A stretch of 64,000 bases of DNA, taken from an uncultured Clostridia bacterium (GTDB taxonomy: Bacteria > Bacillota > Clostridia > UBA1381 > UBA9506). The DNA lies in assembly GCA_934438075.1 (NCBI GenBank), contig CAKSBF010000011.1:19941-83940 (forward strand). The letters run 5' to 3'. The notes beneath the pieces are model-generated. The model was not told the DNA's origin. It made no database searches and saw only the letters and a list, made by a program, of their open reading frames with translations. Positions 32,951 to 44,300 of the stretch are shown piece after piece (position 1 is the stretch's first letter; each line of letters starts with the position of its first letter). The translations under genes and the position numbers were made by a program.

Positions 32951-35686
32951 ATGAAAAAACTAATCGCAATAATATTAACAGTTATAATGGCAGCAAGCGT
33001 TATCGGCGTGCAGGCAATCGCTCCGGACGTGCAGGACACAAGCTATGAGCAGGCTGTTGATTTGGCGGTTGCATTCGGCATAATGGAAAACAGAGCGAAT
33101 AATCGATTTGAGCCGGAAAGCGCTGTTACAAGAGCAGAGGCTGCAAAGGCTGCAGCAGTACTGTCTGGATTTTATGATAAAGCAGAGGTAGATTTACCGG
33201 CTTATTTCCACGACGTAACGGAGGAAACTTATGGCTTTGCGGAAATTAATTTTCTGGCCAAGCTTGGTATCGTTCGCGGAGGTTCTGATGGAAATTTTGC
33301 TCCGGAAAGAGCATTGACAGCACCGGAAGCAGCTAAATTTATGTCGGCAGTTTTGGGCTATGATTATATGGCGGAAAATAAGGGGGGATATCCGGGAGGA
33401 TATCTGGCAGTTGCGGCTCAAAACAGAATGTTTCACAATGTAACGCTGGATGACGGAACGGTAAAACGCGGAGATTTTGCTAAAATCATCGAAAATTGTC
33501 TTTCTTTAAAACCGGTTTTGCAGTATATTGCAAACAACAAAGTGCAGATGCAGGAGCTTAATGAAACGCTGCTGGAGCATGTATTTCAGGTAAAAAAGAC
33601 AACGGCGCAGGTTACGGACAGAGACTATTCGGCGCTGTATCATGAAAACAACCGCGGTAATGCCTGGATTGTTGCTGACGAACAGGTATACGAGGTAACA
33701 GATCCGACTCTTAATATCCCGTTGGGTTATTGTGTTACGTTGTATTATAAACAGGATGCTGACAGAAGAGAATGTGTTTACGCGCAACTTCCGAAAAATA
33801 AAAATGATGTAACCTGCATTTACGCACAGGATATTGTCAGTGCAGATAAAACAAAAATTGTTTACCGTGAGGATTCGGATAGTGACGACACAAAAACGAT
33901 AGATCTTAACTATAGTTTCGCTTTCGTTTATAACGGAACCGCGAAACCGGAATATACAGATGAAGATTTTAGACCGGATTCCGGTAAGGTAGAGCTGATT
34001 GACTGCAACAATGACGGAAAATATGACGCTGTAATTGTAAGCTCTTACGTAAATTACTTTGTAAAATCAATTTCGCTTTATGATGAGATGGTATATGATT
34101 CTTACCGCATGCAGCCATTGAAGCTCGACAGCAAGGATAAGAGAGTGACTGTGGAGCGTGCGGGCAAAGAGGCTACTGTTGCAGACATTAAGCCGAATGA
34201 TGTGCTGGCAGTTGCGTCTGATGCAGAGAAACTGGTTGATGTTGCGACTGCATCGGGTACGACCAAAGTGCGTATGGTAGATAATGACAAGAGTAAAAAT
34301 ATCCATATTATTATCTGCACACAGGCAGTGACCGGTCGTGTAACGGCTGTAGACAGCGGCAACCATTGCTTTGAGGTCGGCGGAAAATATTATAACCTTG
34401 CAAAGAGCTTTCCGTATGGTCTTGGCACAGCACAGAGCGGAGATATTTCCGTAGGCGATCAGGGCGTGTTCCACTTTGATATGAACCTGAATCTGGCAGG
34501 TTTTACCATTGTGACTGCCATGGGTAAGCAATACGGCTTTTTAATCAGCGCAGAACCCGGCAAGGGACTGAGCACGTCCGGTAAATTTAAACTGATTACC
34601 ACAAACGGCAAAGAACTTGTTTTAGATGGTGCAGACAAAATGAAGATAGATCATGGCGGTAAAACTTATGAACCGCGTGAGATTATTGAAAAAATGTGCG
34701 ATGCATCGGGAAAAATTCGCCAGGAATTGATAGAATATCAGCTGAATGACGACGGACAGCTGACGGAGGTTAATTATGCCGTTGATTCAACGGGTACCGG
34801 TTATGATAAAGAACAGTTCTCTTTGGATTATGAAAACAAAGAGGCGCTTTATGACAGCACGTATCTCTATTTTGACAGAAAGTTTGCTGTTAACCGCGAT
34901 GATTATACCATTTTCTTTGTGAATCAGGGCGCAGACGGACGGTATCAGGCAGAGGACGTAAAAACAGGACTGTACTCCTCTCTTTCACATGATATTCGCT
35001 ACGACTTAAAGGGATACAATGCAGACGAGGTAGGCAGAGGAACCCTTTTGGTAATCAATAAAAAATCGGCAGAAACAGTAGACCAGAAAAAATCGCCGAT
35101 TGCTATGGTGGATAAAGTGTTTAAGTCGCTTGATAAAGAAGGCGATACCGTATACAGCTGTTACTGCTACGTAAACGGACAGTATCAGAAACTGGTGTTC
35201 AGTTCTGACGCGAAAAAGAGCGGATACGAGGACGGGTACTATAAAAAGTATAAATATGTTGATAAAATCACATCGCCGGCAGACTTTAAACGGGGAGATG
35301 TTTTCCAGTATGACACAAACACCGGCGGCGAGATTTCGGTATATGCACCTCTATTTTTACCGCGATTTGACCACGACGCCGAGTCGCTGGAGATGAACAC
35401 CAAACATAACAAGGCATATCATACCATTTTAGGTGATACGCTTTATGCCAATGATCAGTTTATTCGGATTCGTTTCTACAACGGCGTAACGGATGAGACC
35501 GAAACGCAGATGGTAAGCATCCGAAGCAGAAAGGTTGTTATGTATGATAAGGAAAACGACAAGCTTTCGGTGATAGACCCCGGTGATATCAGAACAGAGG
35601 GGCAGGCTCTTCATGCAGCCAATGCTGCGCGCTTGTTCTTTAAGATGTATCAGGGCGAAGTGACCGGCTTCCTGATTGTACAGTGA
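32951..35686 (+). CDS. large exported protein with N-terminal SLH domains
   Basis: This 911-residue protein has a signal peptide and then two to three SLH repeats (about 30-170), placed at the N-terminus unlike the previous gene. A long beta-rich region without known catalytic motifs follows. DCNNDGKYDAVIV near residue 355 resembles a calcium-binding DxNxDG loop. It is probably a structural or glycan-binding surface protein. AGGAGGAG sets ATG 32951, three bases after the previous stop. The function is unknown. Confidence 0.8.
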   Translation: MKKLIAIILTVIMAASVIGVQAIAPDVQDTSYEQAVDLAVAFGIMENRANNRFEPESAVTRAEAAKAAAVLSGFYDKAEVDLPAYFHDVTEETYGFAEINFLAKLGIVRGGSDGNFAPERALTAPEAAKFMSAVLGYDYMAENKGGYPGGYLAVAAQNRMFHNVTLDDGTVKRGDFAKIIENCLSLKPVLQYIANNKVQMQELNETLLEHVFQVKKTTAQVTDRDYSALYHENNRGNAWIVADEQVYEVTDPTLNIPLGYCVTLYYKQDADRRECVYAQLPKNKNDVTCIYAQDIVSADKTKIVYREDSDSDDTKTIDLNYSFAFVYNGTAKPEYTDEDFRPDSGKVELIDCNNDGKYDAVIVSSYVNYFVKSISLYDEMVYDSYRMQPLKLDSKDKRVTVERAGKEATVADIKPNDVLAVASDAEKLVDVATASGTTKVRMVDNDKSKNIHIIICTQAVTGRVTAVDSGNHCFEVGGKYYNLAKSFPYGLGTAQSGDISVGDQGVFHFDMNLNLAGFTIVTAMGKQYGFLISAEPGKGLSTSGKFKLITTNGKELVLDGADKMKIDHGGKTYEPREIIEKMCDASGKIRQELIEYQLNDDGQLTEVNYAVDSTGTGYDKEQFSLDYENKEALYDSTYLYFDRKFAVNRDDYTIFFVNQGADGRYQAEDVKTGLYSSLSHDIRYDLKGYNADEVGRGTLLVINKKSAETVDQKKSPIAMVDKVFKSLDKEGDTVYSCYCYVNGQYQKLVFSSDAKKSGYEDGYYKKYKYVDKITSPADFKRGDVFQYDTNTGGEISVYAPLFLPRFDHDAESLEMNTKHNKAYHTILGDTLYANDQFIRIRFYNGVTDETETQMVSIRSRKVVMYDKENDKLSVIDPGDIRTEGQALHAANAARLFFKMYQGEVTGFLIVQ

Positions 35687-35699
35687 GGAGGGGATTGCA

Positions 35700-37082
35700 A
35701 TGAAAAAAATAAGATGGATACCCATGTTGTTGTCAGCTTTGTTGCTGCTCCATCCGGTTGCTTATGCCGACAGTGCAAAGAATTTTGGAAATGATTTTGA
35801 GGGCTATGCGGAAAATGAAGAAATTGCATCGGAAATGGCAGGGACACGCAGTTGGACAGCAGTTGCCGACCCGGATCATCCGGGCAATCGGGTTGGTATG
35901 ATTAAGTACGTCGGAAAAAACACGGCAGCACTGAATCCGCAAACCATTGCATCTAAGCTGGGCGCGGTTACGGATGAATTGGAAATTGGCCTGAAGTTAA
36001 AGTTTGCTGCAAACTGCACGAACAATCAGTCCATTCAGTTTCGTCTGAAGGCATACACCGGTTCGAAAGGGGCGGATGTTGTTCCGTGGCGTATACATAT
36101 CAGAGGTTTGGAAGAAGCGTATAATCAAAAGATTCTTCCGAACAGCGCATTTGCCGCTGACACATGGTATGACGTTCGCATTTTGGTTCATTTAAAAACG
36201 GAAAGATATGAAGCATTCCGCATTAAAATGGATGATTTGAATGCAGAATGGGAGCAAATGACGCCGGATGGCGGTCAGGAGCTGCGTGAGAGCAGTAAAT
36301 ATGATTATGACAGCCGCGGCGTAGAAAATCTGCGGTTTGAAGCGGCAGGCAATAAGCCGGACAATGAGGGTTCTGAGGAGAGATATGTCTGGTGTGATGA
36401 CTTTTTCTGCGGTCAGTACAATGCAGCGAGTGCAGCAGAAAAGGTTTTGCCGGCAGACGGTACGCAGAATGTGAATGTAGACGAGGTAAAACCGTCTCTG
36501 ACCTTTGCAGATGAGATGCGCGCATCTACCTTAACACCGGAAAATATTATCCTGCGCAAGGAGAGCGGCGAGGCAGTCAGCTACACCGGCAGCTATGAAA
36601 AAGGTGCACGTATATTCCAAGACGGTCAATATAGTTTCCGGAGCGGAACTTATACCATTACACCGCAGCAGGCGTTGGATTATGAAACGGATTATGTGAT
36701 TGAGGTTACTGATGGAGTAAAAAGCTTTTGCGGAGCCGGTATGGTTTCTGCTGTATATCGGTTTACAACAGAAAAACCGAAATTTAAGGTAATCTCTTCC
36801 GAATTTCAACAAGCCACAGACGGCGCCGTGAAATGTATCTGTACAATAGATAACCCGACGGAGACGGACGAAGAGGTGCTGTTTTTACTGGCGGGTTATG
36901 ACGCCGACGGCAATTTGACGGCCGGAGTTTACCAAAAAGCAACGGTGGCAAAGGGTACCAAAGGCGGAGATTTTGAAGTGGAGATGACAGCAGACGCAGC
37001 AAATCTGCAAAATGCTGTTTTGTACCTGTGGAACAACTTTACGGACTATGCACCAAAAACAGCGGGGATTTGGTGGAGATAA
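35700..37082 (+). CDS. exported protein with LamG-like and Ig-like domains
   Basis: The 460-residue protein has a signal peptide (about 1-20) and a concanavalin/LamG-like region (about 20-240). An SbsA-type Ig-like domain follows (about 245-365, ending YRFTTEKP), then a C-terminal domain of about 95 residues shared with two other proteins of this cluster. No catalytic residues are recognisable; it is probably a carbohydrate-binding or scaffold protein. GAGGAGGGG precedes ATG 35700. The start overlaps no gene but lies 13 bases after the previous stop. Confidence 0.75.
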   Translation: MKKIRWIPMLLSALLLLHPVAYADSAKNFGNDFEGYAENEEIASEMAGTRSWTAVADPDHPGNRVGMIKYVGKNTAALNPQTIASKLGAVTDELEIGLKLKFAANCTNNQSIQFRLKAYTGSKGADVVPWRIHIRGLEEAYNQKILPNSAFAADTWYDVRILVHLKTERYEAFRIKMDDLNAEWEQMTPDGGQELRESSKYDYDSRGVENLRFEAAGNKPDNEGSEERYVWCDDFFCGQYNAASAAEKVLPADGTQNVNVDEVKPSLTFADEMRASTLTPENIILRKESGEAVSYTGSYEKGARIFQDGQYSFRSGTYTITPQQALDYETDYVIEVTDGVKSFCGAGMVSAVYRFTTEKPKFKVISSEFQQATDGAVKCICTIDNPTETDEEVLFLLAGYDADGNLTAGVYQKATVAKGTKGGDFEVEMTADAANLQNAVLYLWNNFTDYAPKTAGIWWR

Positions 37083-37112
37083 TAATAAAAATAAATTGGG
37101 AGTGTGACATTT

Positions 37113-38993
37113 ATGTTAAACGGAACAAGACCCAGGAAATTTTTAGCGATGCTTGCAGCGGCGGTGATGACGGCCGGTGTGTTTGCGGCACAGCCGATGA
37201 TGAGCGTGTCGGCGACCGCAGCGTACTATGAAGAAAACTTTGCTGACAAAACTGCGGGTGATGAGATTAAAACAGGCACGAATTATTCTTTCACAGCAGT
37301 GACAGATGCACAATTAGAAAAAACAGTTGGAAAATTGACAGCGCTTACATCCAGCTCTGAAGAAATATCTATTTTTGGCAAATCGGCTAATAAAACAGGC
37401 AATGTAGTGTTAGAACAGAAAATAAAATTTGAAATGGGTGACAATGCGGCAAGCGCTACAAGCAGTCAACAGCTTAAGTACCGTTTAAAGGTAAATGCAA
37501 ACAATGTAAATAGTGTTGAGGTTGTCGATATTTACCCTTCAAAAATAAGCAGTTTTTCAGCGCAAAACGATAGTGAATTGAGACTGGCCGGTATTGGCGG
37601 TTTTACACCGGGCGTGTGGTATACAATAAAGGTTGGTATTGATACAACGAATAAGGTATATCATCTTTATTATCAGCGTGAGGGTGCATCTGGATGGATT
37701 ACTGCAACTCCGGCAGACGGTATGGGCCTCAGAATTATGAAATCGAGTAAAGAAGTTGATTACAGCACCATTAAAAGTGTTAACAGTTATCTTTACATAA
37801 AAAATGTTCAAGACAGTGGTATCGCTATTGATTACTTTAAAGCGTACCAGGTAGCATCTATCGGACCTGATATGTCAGAAACCGCAGACGGAACGCCGGT
37901 CACAGCAAAGAAAGGTTTTTCAGAAGACTTTGAAAACTATGCAGAAAATGACATCTATATGGTTCGCGATGATATGGTTTGGAAAAGTGGAAAGTTAAGC
38001 GGAGCAGACACAGAGTTGGCTTCCAGTAAGATTGCCGTTGATCCTAAAAATAGTGCGAACAAAGTGCAGAAAATTACTTATCCTACGAATTTTACAGCAG
38101 GAACACCTACTGCAATCGGATATTTTGATTTTGACTCTATAAAGGGTGAAATGGTATATCGCAATAAGTTTATGTTTTCTGCCAATGCGGATTATAAATC
38201 GGGATCTCTTCAATATCATATCGGATATCGTCTGCCAAGCAGTACTTCTAATGAGATTACCGATGCAAAATTAATGGAAATTAGCCAAGGCGGAGTTAGC
38301 ATGTTTGTGCCGAATGAATCAAACCCGACGGGCTCATCTAGTACAAAAACGCAAGATACTACACCTAAGGTAGGCATATCCACCAATAAGTGGTATGAAG
38401 TAGCGGTTGTTATTAACTCTAATTCAGCTACATATGATTGTTATCTCGGAGAAGCCGGCAAAACATTGACTAAGCTCAATTCTGAAACACTGGCTTTGCC
38501 GCTGAGGGGAGCAACCGCTGTTGAGGCAGGCGCACTTATTATGTATCCGAATATTAAGTCGGCAGCAAACAAGGCCCTTAATACAGACGGCGGTTATGCA
38601 TCAAATGGTGTTGGATATATCGGTTTGGCTGCTATGCCAAATAAAAATATTGTATCAACAAAAGACGATCAATCTGTTTACCTTGACGACATCAGTCTTG
38701 CACCAATGTCCGCAAACGCTCTTAGCGTTACTGAGGCTGACGGCACTGCAACAGCAGCTTATCAGCTGACAAACGACAGCGGCGTGACTAAGACCTATAC
38801 TTTATACATGGCTTCTTATAGCGCTGATAAGACATTGAAGAAGATTTCAGCAAAAGATATTACTTTGGCAGCCCTTGATACTGTCAGCGATACTTCTACG
38901 GTAGAGCTTGCAGGAGGAACTTTGGTTCGTGCTTTCCTCTGGGAAAAAGATACGCTGTGCCCGGTTGAGACGGCACAGTGGCCCAATGCGTAG
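37113..38993 (+). CDS. exported protein with two LamG-like regions
   Basis: The 626-residue protein has an N-terminal signal peptide with a basic start and a cleavage region near VSATAA. Two similar beta-rich regions follow; each opens with a segment like YYEENFADKTAGDEI or FSEDFENYAENDIY. It ends with the C-terminal domain (about 535-626) that also ends the 35700 and 44656 proteins. The function is probably glycan binding. GGGAG precedes ATG 37113; GTG 37104 is less likely. The stop overlaps the next start by 8 bases. Confidence 0.75.
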   Translation: MLNGTRPRKFLAMLAAAVMTAGVFAAQPMMSVSATAAYYEENFADKTAGDEIKTGTNYSFTAVTDAQLEKTVGKLTALTSSSEEISIFGKSANKTGNVVLEQKIKFEMGDNAASATSSQQLKYRLKVNANNVNSVEVVDIYPSKISSFSAQNDSELRLAGIGGFTPGVWYTIKVGIDTTNKVYHLYYQREGASGWITATPADGMGLRIMKSSKEVDYSTIKSVNSYLYIKNVQDSGIAIDYFKAYQVASIGPDMSETADGTPVTAKKGFSEDFENYAENDIYMVRDDMVWKSGKLSGADTELASSKIAVDPKNSANKVQKITYPTNFTAGTPTAIGYFDFDSIKGEMVYRNKFMFSANADYKSGSLQYHIGYRLPSSTSNEITDAKLMEISQGGVSMFVPNESNPTGSSSTKTQDTTPKVGISTNKWYEVAVVINSNSATYDCYLGEAGKTLTKLNSETLALPLRGATAVEAGALIMYPNIKSAANKALNTDGGYASNGVGYIGLAAMPNKNIVSTKDDQSVYLDDISLAPMSANALSVTEADGTATAAYQLTNDSGVTKTYTLYMASYSADKTLKKISAKDITLAALDTVSDTSTVELAGGTLVRAFLWEKDTLCPVETAQWPNA

Positions 38994-41286
38994 GAAGAAA
39001 ATCCTCTGCCTCTTATTAAGCAGTCTTTTAACGCTGCCTGCCCTGAACCTGTTTTCCTGTCAGGTGCAGGCGGCGCAAAAGCCGGTGGTTCACCATGTTA
39101 CTGATACGGTAAGACCGAGTGAGGTCGGTTTAATGTACGGCGGCAATCTGAGTTCGACCTCGGCAGTGATGGAAATCGGAAGAATCAGCGACACGCAAAG
39201 CGGATTGGTTCCGGATACAAGCGGTTGGATAAGCTCGGCAAGCACAAGGAATCTTATCAGACCGGAGTGGGGATATGCATCGGTTTCTGTTGATGAATCA
39301 ATCGGTTTTCGTTTGCCGAACAATTTTGTAATGGGAATCTACGGTTTTCGTATCAGTGTCGGCTCCGATAAATCGGACATTTATTATTTGAACCGCCCGG
39401 ATCCTTGGTGGATACAGGGTGATGACGGCACAGAGGCTACTGTAGGCGGATGGATTAAAATTATGGGAAAATGTCTGGCGTATGACGGCAATCAGTCAAA
39501 GATTTCTCTGCGCCAGTCAGGAACGGAAGTGTATTGCTTTAATGCGCAGGCGGACAAGGAAAATGTGTTGGAACTTTCTGTTCCGGATACGGTTTCCGCA
39601 GGAAATTATGAAATTTATGTACATAACGGCTATGGCGGAGATATCGGTTGGGTCAGTGCAGGCAACTTTACGATAAAAGCAGCCGACAATACCGAGAAAA
39701 CAGTTTTCAATGCTGTTACTTATGGTGCAGATCCTACCGGGGCGGCCGACAGTACGGTTGCCATTCAAAATGCATTAAATGCTGCGGGTGCGGTGAAAGG
39801 TGCGGTTTATCTTCCTTCGGGCAGTTACAAAGTTACAGATTCTCTTAAGCTTTCCCCGGATACTACCCTGTATGGGGATGGCATGAACGTTTCCATTCTG
39901 TTTGTTCCGGTGGGACAGTCCATCCAAAGTGCGGACGGATATGTTTTAAACGGAAACAATGCTCCAATGAAGGGCGCTACACTGCATGATTTCGGCATTT
40001 ACACGCAAGGTGCGCACCGCAATGTGCTGCGTGCAGGCGGACGGTTTATTATGGATCATGTTCTGATCCGTGCGGTTGCCTATTACGGACATAAAAATGT
40101 GAAGGAGGTTCCTGAAGGTTCCTCTGTTCCGGCGGTAACTACCGACTTTGGTACCGGCAGCAGCGGTGTATTGCTTAAAGATGCGGACAATTTCCAGATT
40201 ACAAATTGCGATATACGTGCCACCTCTTATGCTTTGAATATATTTTGTGCTAAAAATGGCTTGCTGAAAAATAATAAACTGCACGGCGGCGTCAGCCCCA
40301 TGCAGAGCTACGGCATGGTCAGAGATATTTTTGAAGGCAATGAGTTTAAAACCGTTGGACTTTACGGAAGCGGAAATGTGCTGAGCTTGTTTTACTGTGC
40401 GGCATCTTATAATGTCTTAATGCGTGAAAACACTTTTCGCGATATCTACGGCGGCGACCGTGAAGCGATTACGCTGGATGGGCATGGAACCGCGTATTTC
40501 GGTACTATGGAGAGTGTGAGCGGAAAGGAAATGACATTAACGGAGGCTCCTTTTTGGGGCGCCGATGCCAATGCTAACAAAGATATGATTACCATAGCGG
40601 AAAGAGACGCTGCATTTGCGGAATATCAGTCAAAGACGGCGGATCAGGAATGGCACGGCGTTACGGTGTACATTGTTGACGGAAAAGGTGTTGGCCAGTA
40701 TCGGAATCTGGTTGCCTGTGACGGAGCGAACGTAACGCTTGACCGTGCATGGGATGTAGAACCGGACAGTACATCAAAAATTTCCATTGGGAAATTTAAC
40801 GGCAGACATATCTTTTTATCCAATGAATTTTATGATGCCGGAACGGGCGTTCAGTTATATCCGCCGAATGTGGAGTGCATCGTGGCTTATAATTATATGG
40901 AACGGTCGGGCGATACGCTGAGCGGTGGCAACTACACGGCAGCGCTGAGCGCTACCGGTAAACCGAGAGTAGAACCGGGTTGGTTCAGTATGTTTTTATA
41001 TAACACGGTTGCAGAAGGCAATGGTTTTGGAAGAATGAATACCGGGTTGAAGATAACTGGGGACAGCAGCTCAAGTGATATTAAAATTTCACGCGGGCAT
41101 GTTGTAAAATGGAACAATCTGCAAAACAATGCGGCAATCTTTGTAAACGGTGCAGCAGCGGATGTTGTAATCAATAAAAATACAATAGAAAACTGCGATC
41201 CGACAATCTATTATGGCAGCCCTCCGTCTTTTATAGTAAAAGGTTTGCAGGTGACCAACGGTCTCAGGGGGTATTTTGCTAATTAA
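38986..41286 (+). CDS. exported pectate-lyase-superfamily beta-helix protein (first of three)
   Basis: The 766-residue protein has a signal peptide (about 1-30), an IPT-like stretch with DPWWIQGDDG and GGWIKIMG, and a pectate lyase superfamily domain. That domain starts at FNAVTYGADPTGAADST (about 243) and continues as a right-handed beta helix. A striking block, YGGDREAITLDGHGTAYFG, lies near residues 488-506 and is nearly repeated in the next protein. A polysaccharide lyase or hydrolase role is plausible but unproven. The start at ATG 38986 overlaps the previous stop and lacks a strong ribosome site, so it depends on coupling. Confidence 0.8.
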   Translation: MRRKKILCLLLSSLLTLPALNLFSCQVQAAQKPVVHHVTDTVRPSEVGLMYGGNLSSTSAVMEIGRISDTQSGLVPDTSGWISSASTRNLIRPEWGYASVSVDESIGFRLPNNFVMGIYGFRISVGSDKSDIYYLNRPDPWWIQGDDGTEATVGGWIKIMGKCLAYDGNQSKISLRQSGTEVYCFNAQADKENVLELSVPDTVSAGNYEIYVHNGYGGDIGWVSAGNFTIKAADNTEKTVFNAVTYGADPTGAADSTVAIQNALNAAGAVKGAVYLPSGSYKVTDSLKLSPDTTLYGDGMNVSILFVPVGQSIQSADGYVLNGNNAPMKGATLHDFGIYTQGAHRNVLRAGGRFIMDHVLIRAVAYYGHKNVKEVPEGSSVPAVTTDFGTGSSGVLLKDADNFQITNCDIRATSYALNIFCAKNGLLKNNKLHGGVSPMQSYGMVRDIFEGNEFKTVGLYGSGNVLSLFYCAASYNVLMRENTFRDIYGGDREAITLDGHGTAYFGTMESVSGKEMTLTEAPFWGADANANKDMITIAERDAAFAEYQSKTADQEWHGVTVYIVDGKGVGQYRNLVACDGANVTLDRAWDVEPDSTSKISIGKFNGRHIFLSNEFYDAGTGVQLYPPNVECIVAYNYMERSGDTLSGGNYTAALSATGKPRVEPGWFSMFLYNTVAEGNGFGRMNTGLKITGDSSSSDIKISRGHVVKWNNLQNNAAIFVNGAAADVVINKNTIENCDPTIYYGSPPSFIVKGLQVTNGLRGYFAN

Positions 41287-41327
41287 GCTTCAACCAAACA
41301 CAATAGTTTTAAATAATGGAGGCAATT

Positions 41328-44300
41328 ATGAAACTAAAACGAGCGATAGCGTGTGTACTTGCGTTTAACATGCTGCTGATGTGCGGCGTGGTTAGTCACG
41401 CAGAAACAACGGGAACTGTGGTGGCAGAGGAAAATTATCAAAACTGTGCGCTCGGAGAATATCCCAATGCGGTGTCAGGCGTTCGCTATACCGTTGAAAA
41501 GGACAGCGATGATGCTGAAAATCTCGTTGGAAGAGTTGTGCCAAACACAAGTTCTTCTGCCGTACTGCATCAATTTCGCTTTGATGCGGTCAGCACAAAA
41601 CTTTCCGTGGCATTTTCCATTCGTTTTGTCGGAAGGGGAAGCGGTGAAAAGCTGAAGATTGCGTTAGAATATGCGGGCGTAAAAAAGGACAACTTTTTTA
41701 TCTTGCCTACCGGGATTTCAGGCAATAAGGATAATCCGATAGCGGACAGCTGTGATTTAACACTGCGTCAGACGGGCATGGCGGACGGTAAGTGGCACAG
41801 TGTGGAACTGGTGCTTGATGTTGGCAGCAAAACCTACACGGCCTTTTTAGACGGCGAACTGAAAACTCCGGAGGATGGGTATTATCTGCGCCATGCTTCT
41901 TTTGAAAACTTTGCATCCGGTATTACCGGTGTAACAATTGCTGCAACAGGCAGGGGCGGTAATATTTTGCTGGATAACCTTGCAATTTCGCGTATCAGCG
42001 CCTCTAAGGAGGAAACCACTTCTGCCGGCGGACAGAATGCATTAGGAGCAAGACTGGGCAGCTCTATTATGTTTTTTGAAAATTCACCGATTTCTTACCG
42101 CGGCGGCAATAAGGGATATGCGGATAACGTGAGCGGTGAGGCGATTCCGGTTATGGCAGAGGGAAAAATGTTTGTTCCGCTGTCTATGATTGCAACCGGC
42201 GTTACGGCAGATGCAAATCATGAAAAGGTCAATGCTCAGATCAATAAAAAGCCGGTTGCTTTTCAAATAGGCTCTGCTGATTATCAGTTGGGGCAGGAAA
42301 AGAAGACCTTAACTGCTGCGGCATTTTGGAAGGGAACAGCATATATTCCTGCTGAAGATGCCGCAAAGCTGATGGGGGCAGAACTTTATACAGACGGGCA
42401 GGGCTTGTACGGTTTGATGAGCAGCAGTCCTCTGGATGAGAAGAAAGATCAGGAGATCTTGGCGATACTGAGACAGAATTTAAATCTTTCCAGTACGCCG
42501 AAAGAGCAGGCTGATGGTGTGCCGCAGGTTTTCCATAAGAGCGGAACGGTTCGCGGCGGTGAAACAGCGTTGTTGTATGGCTGGAACTTTGATAAAAATA
42601 CTAAAGTTGAAATCAGCTGCACGGACAGCACCGGAGCGGCGCAGACGCAGGAAATTGAACCAACGCAGATTACAAAAAATTCCGTTAAGTTTATTGTACC
42701 GGAACAATTTCCGTTAGCGGTATATCCTGTAACTGTTAAAAATGCTCATGGTGCATCGGAAAAGGTATTTTTAAATACGGCTGACCCATGGTGGTATATG
42801 GCGGACAGCCTTCAAAAAGCAACGCCGGGCGGCTGGATTTATATTATGGGTGATTCCATGGCGTTTGAGAACCTCGGTCAGCTGAAACTGGTTTCAGGCA
42901 GCACGGAAATTGTCCTGCCCGGTATACAGCAGGATGAATACGGCAGCAGAGGTTCTGTGCCGGAAACAGTAGCACCGGGAAGTTATGAGCTGTGGGTTCA
43001 GAACGGTTTGAGCGGTGAGACGTGGCATAAGCTGGATGTTGTTGAGATTATTGCGAAAGAAGATACATCGCGCAAAACCGTTTTCAATGTAGTGGATTAT
43101 CAGGCAGATCCCCGTGGCAGTGTTGACTCGACAGAGGCGATTCAAAATGCTCTCACTTTGGCGGGTTCAAACGGTGGTACGGTATATTTCCCAAGGGGAA
43201 GATATCGTTTTTCCGGACAGCTTCAGATTCCGGTCGGCGTTACTTTGGAAGGAGAAGGCAAGGGTCTTGTATCACTGTTTTTTGAACCGGGCATTGTTTT
43301 GCCTTCAACAGTACTTGCTGCTACAGATGATTTTGTAATTAAAAACATTGATTTATATGTGGAAAACGACCACCAGGATATTTTAACGGCGCGCAACAAC
43401 TTTAAGCTGCAAAACTGTATGTTCCGCGTGAATGCCTTCTACCATCAGGTAAAGGTTAATGAGGTCGGCGGAAGCTATCCGTATCCGGCGGCAACCAAGG
43501 ATGCAGCCGATTTAGGATTTCTGCTTTACATCAGCGGTTCAAACTTTATCATTGATCATTGTGATTTGCTTTGTTCCGGTCAGGTATTTGAGCTGCAGCA
43601 CGCGCGCAACGGCATTATCAGCAACAGTGTATTTTCGGCAGGAAGCAATCCCGTTCAGTCTTACGGCACTTCAAAAATGCTTTGGGAGAACAATACCTTC
43701 CAGGGGGGCGGTTTGTATTCCAACGGTATGATGCTGAGCTTGTATTTTAATGCGGCGGCAACCTATTTTAACTGCTTTAAAAACAATACCTTCCGCGACT
43801 TTTACGGCGGCGACCGTGAGGCTATGACTTTCGACGGACACGGTACTGCATATTTGGGCGGTGTGAATAAAACGGACGGTGCGAAGATGACACTGACGGA
43901 GGCACCGCACTGGGGTACGTCAAACAAAGATATGATTGAGTCGTGGACGATGGGCTTTGACAGACGTGACACGGAACGTGAATGGCATGGTTTAACGGTT
44001 TATATTTTAGATGGAAAAGGTGCAGGGCAGGCGCGTAACTTGGTTGCGTGCTCGGAAAACAACATTGAGGTAGAAACTCCGTGGGATGTGGTACCGGATG
44101 AGAGTTCGGTGATATCTATCGGCAAGTTTAACGGGCGGCACATTTTTGATAACAATACCTTTGTGGATATTGGCCCCAGTGTTCAGTTGTATCCACCGGG
44201 ATACGAGTGTATTGTTTCAAGAAATAATATTTCCCGTTCGTTCTCTTCCAATGCCGGCGGACATATTACCAATAAGATGTCGTGGGGCGGTATTCGTGTG

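Noticed and set aside
34067..34531. Minus-strand frame of 154 residues
   Set aside because: It is antisense to the large SLH protein and has a low-complexity composition without motifs.
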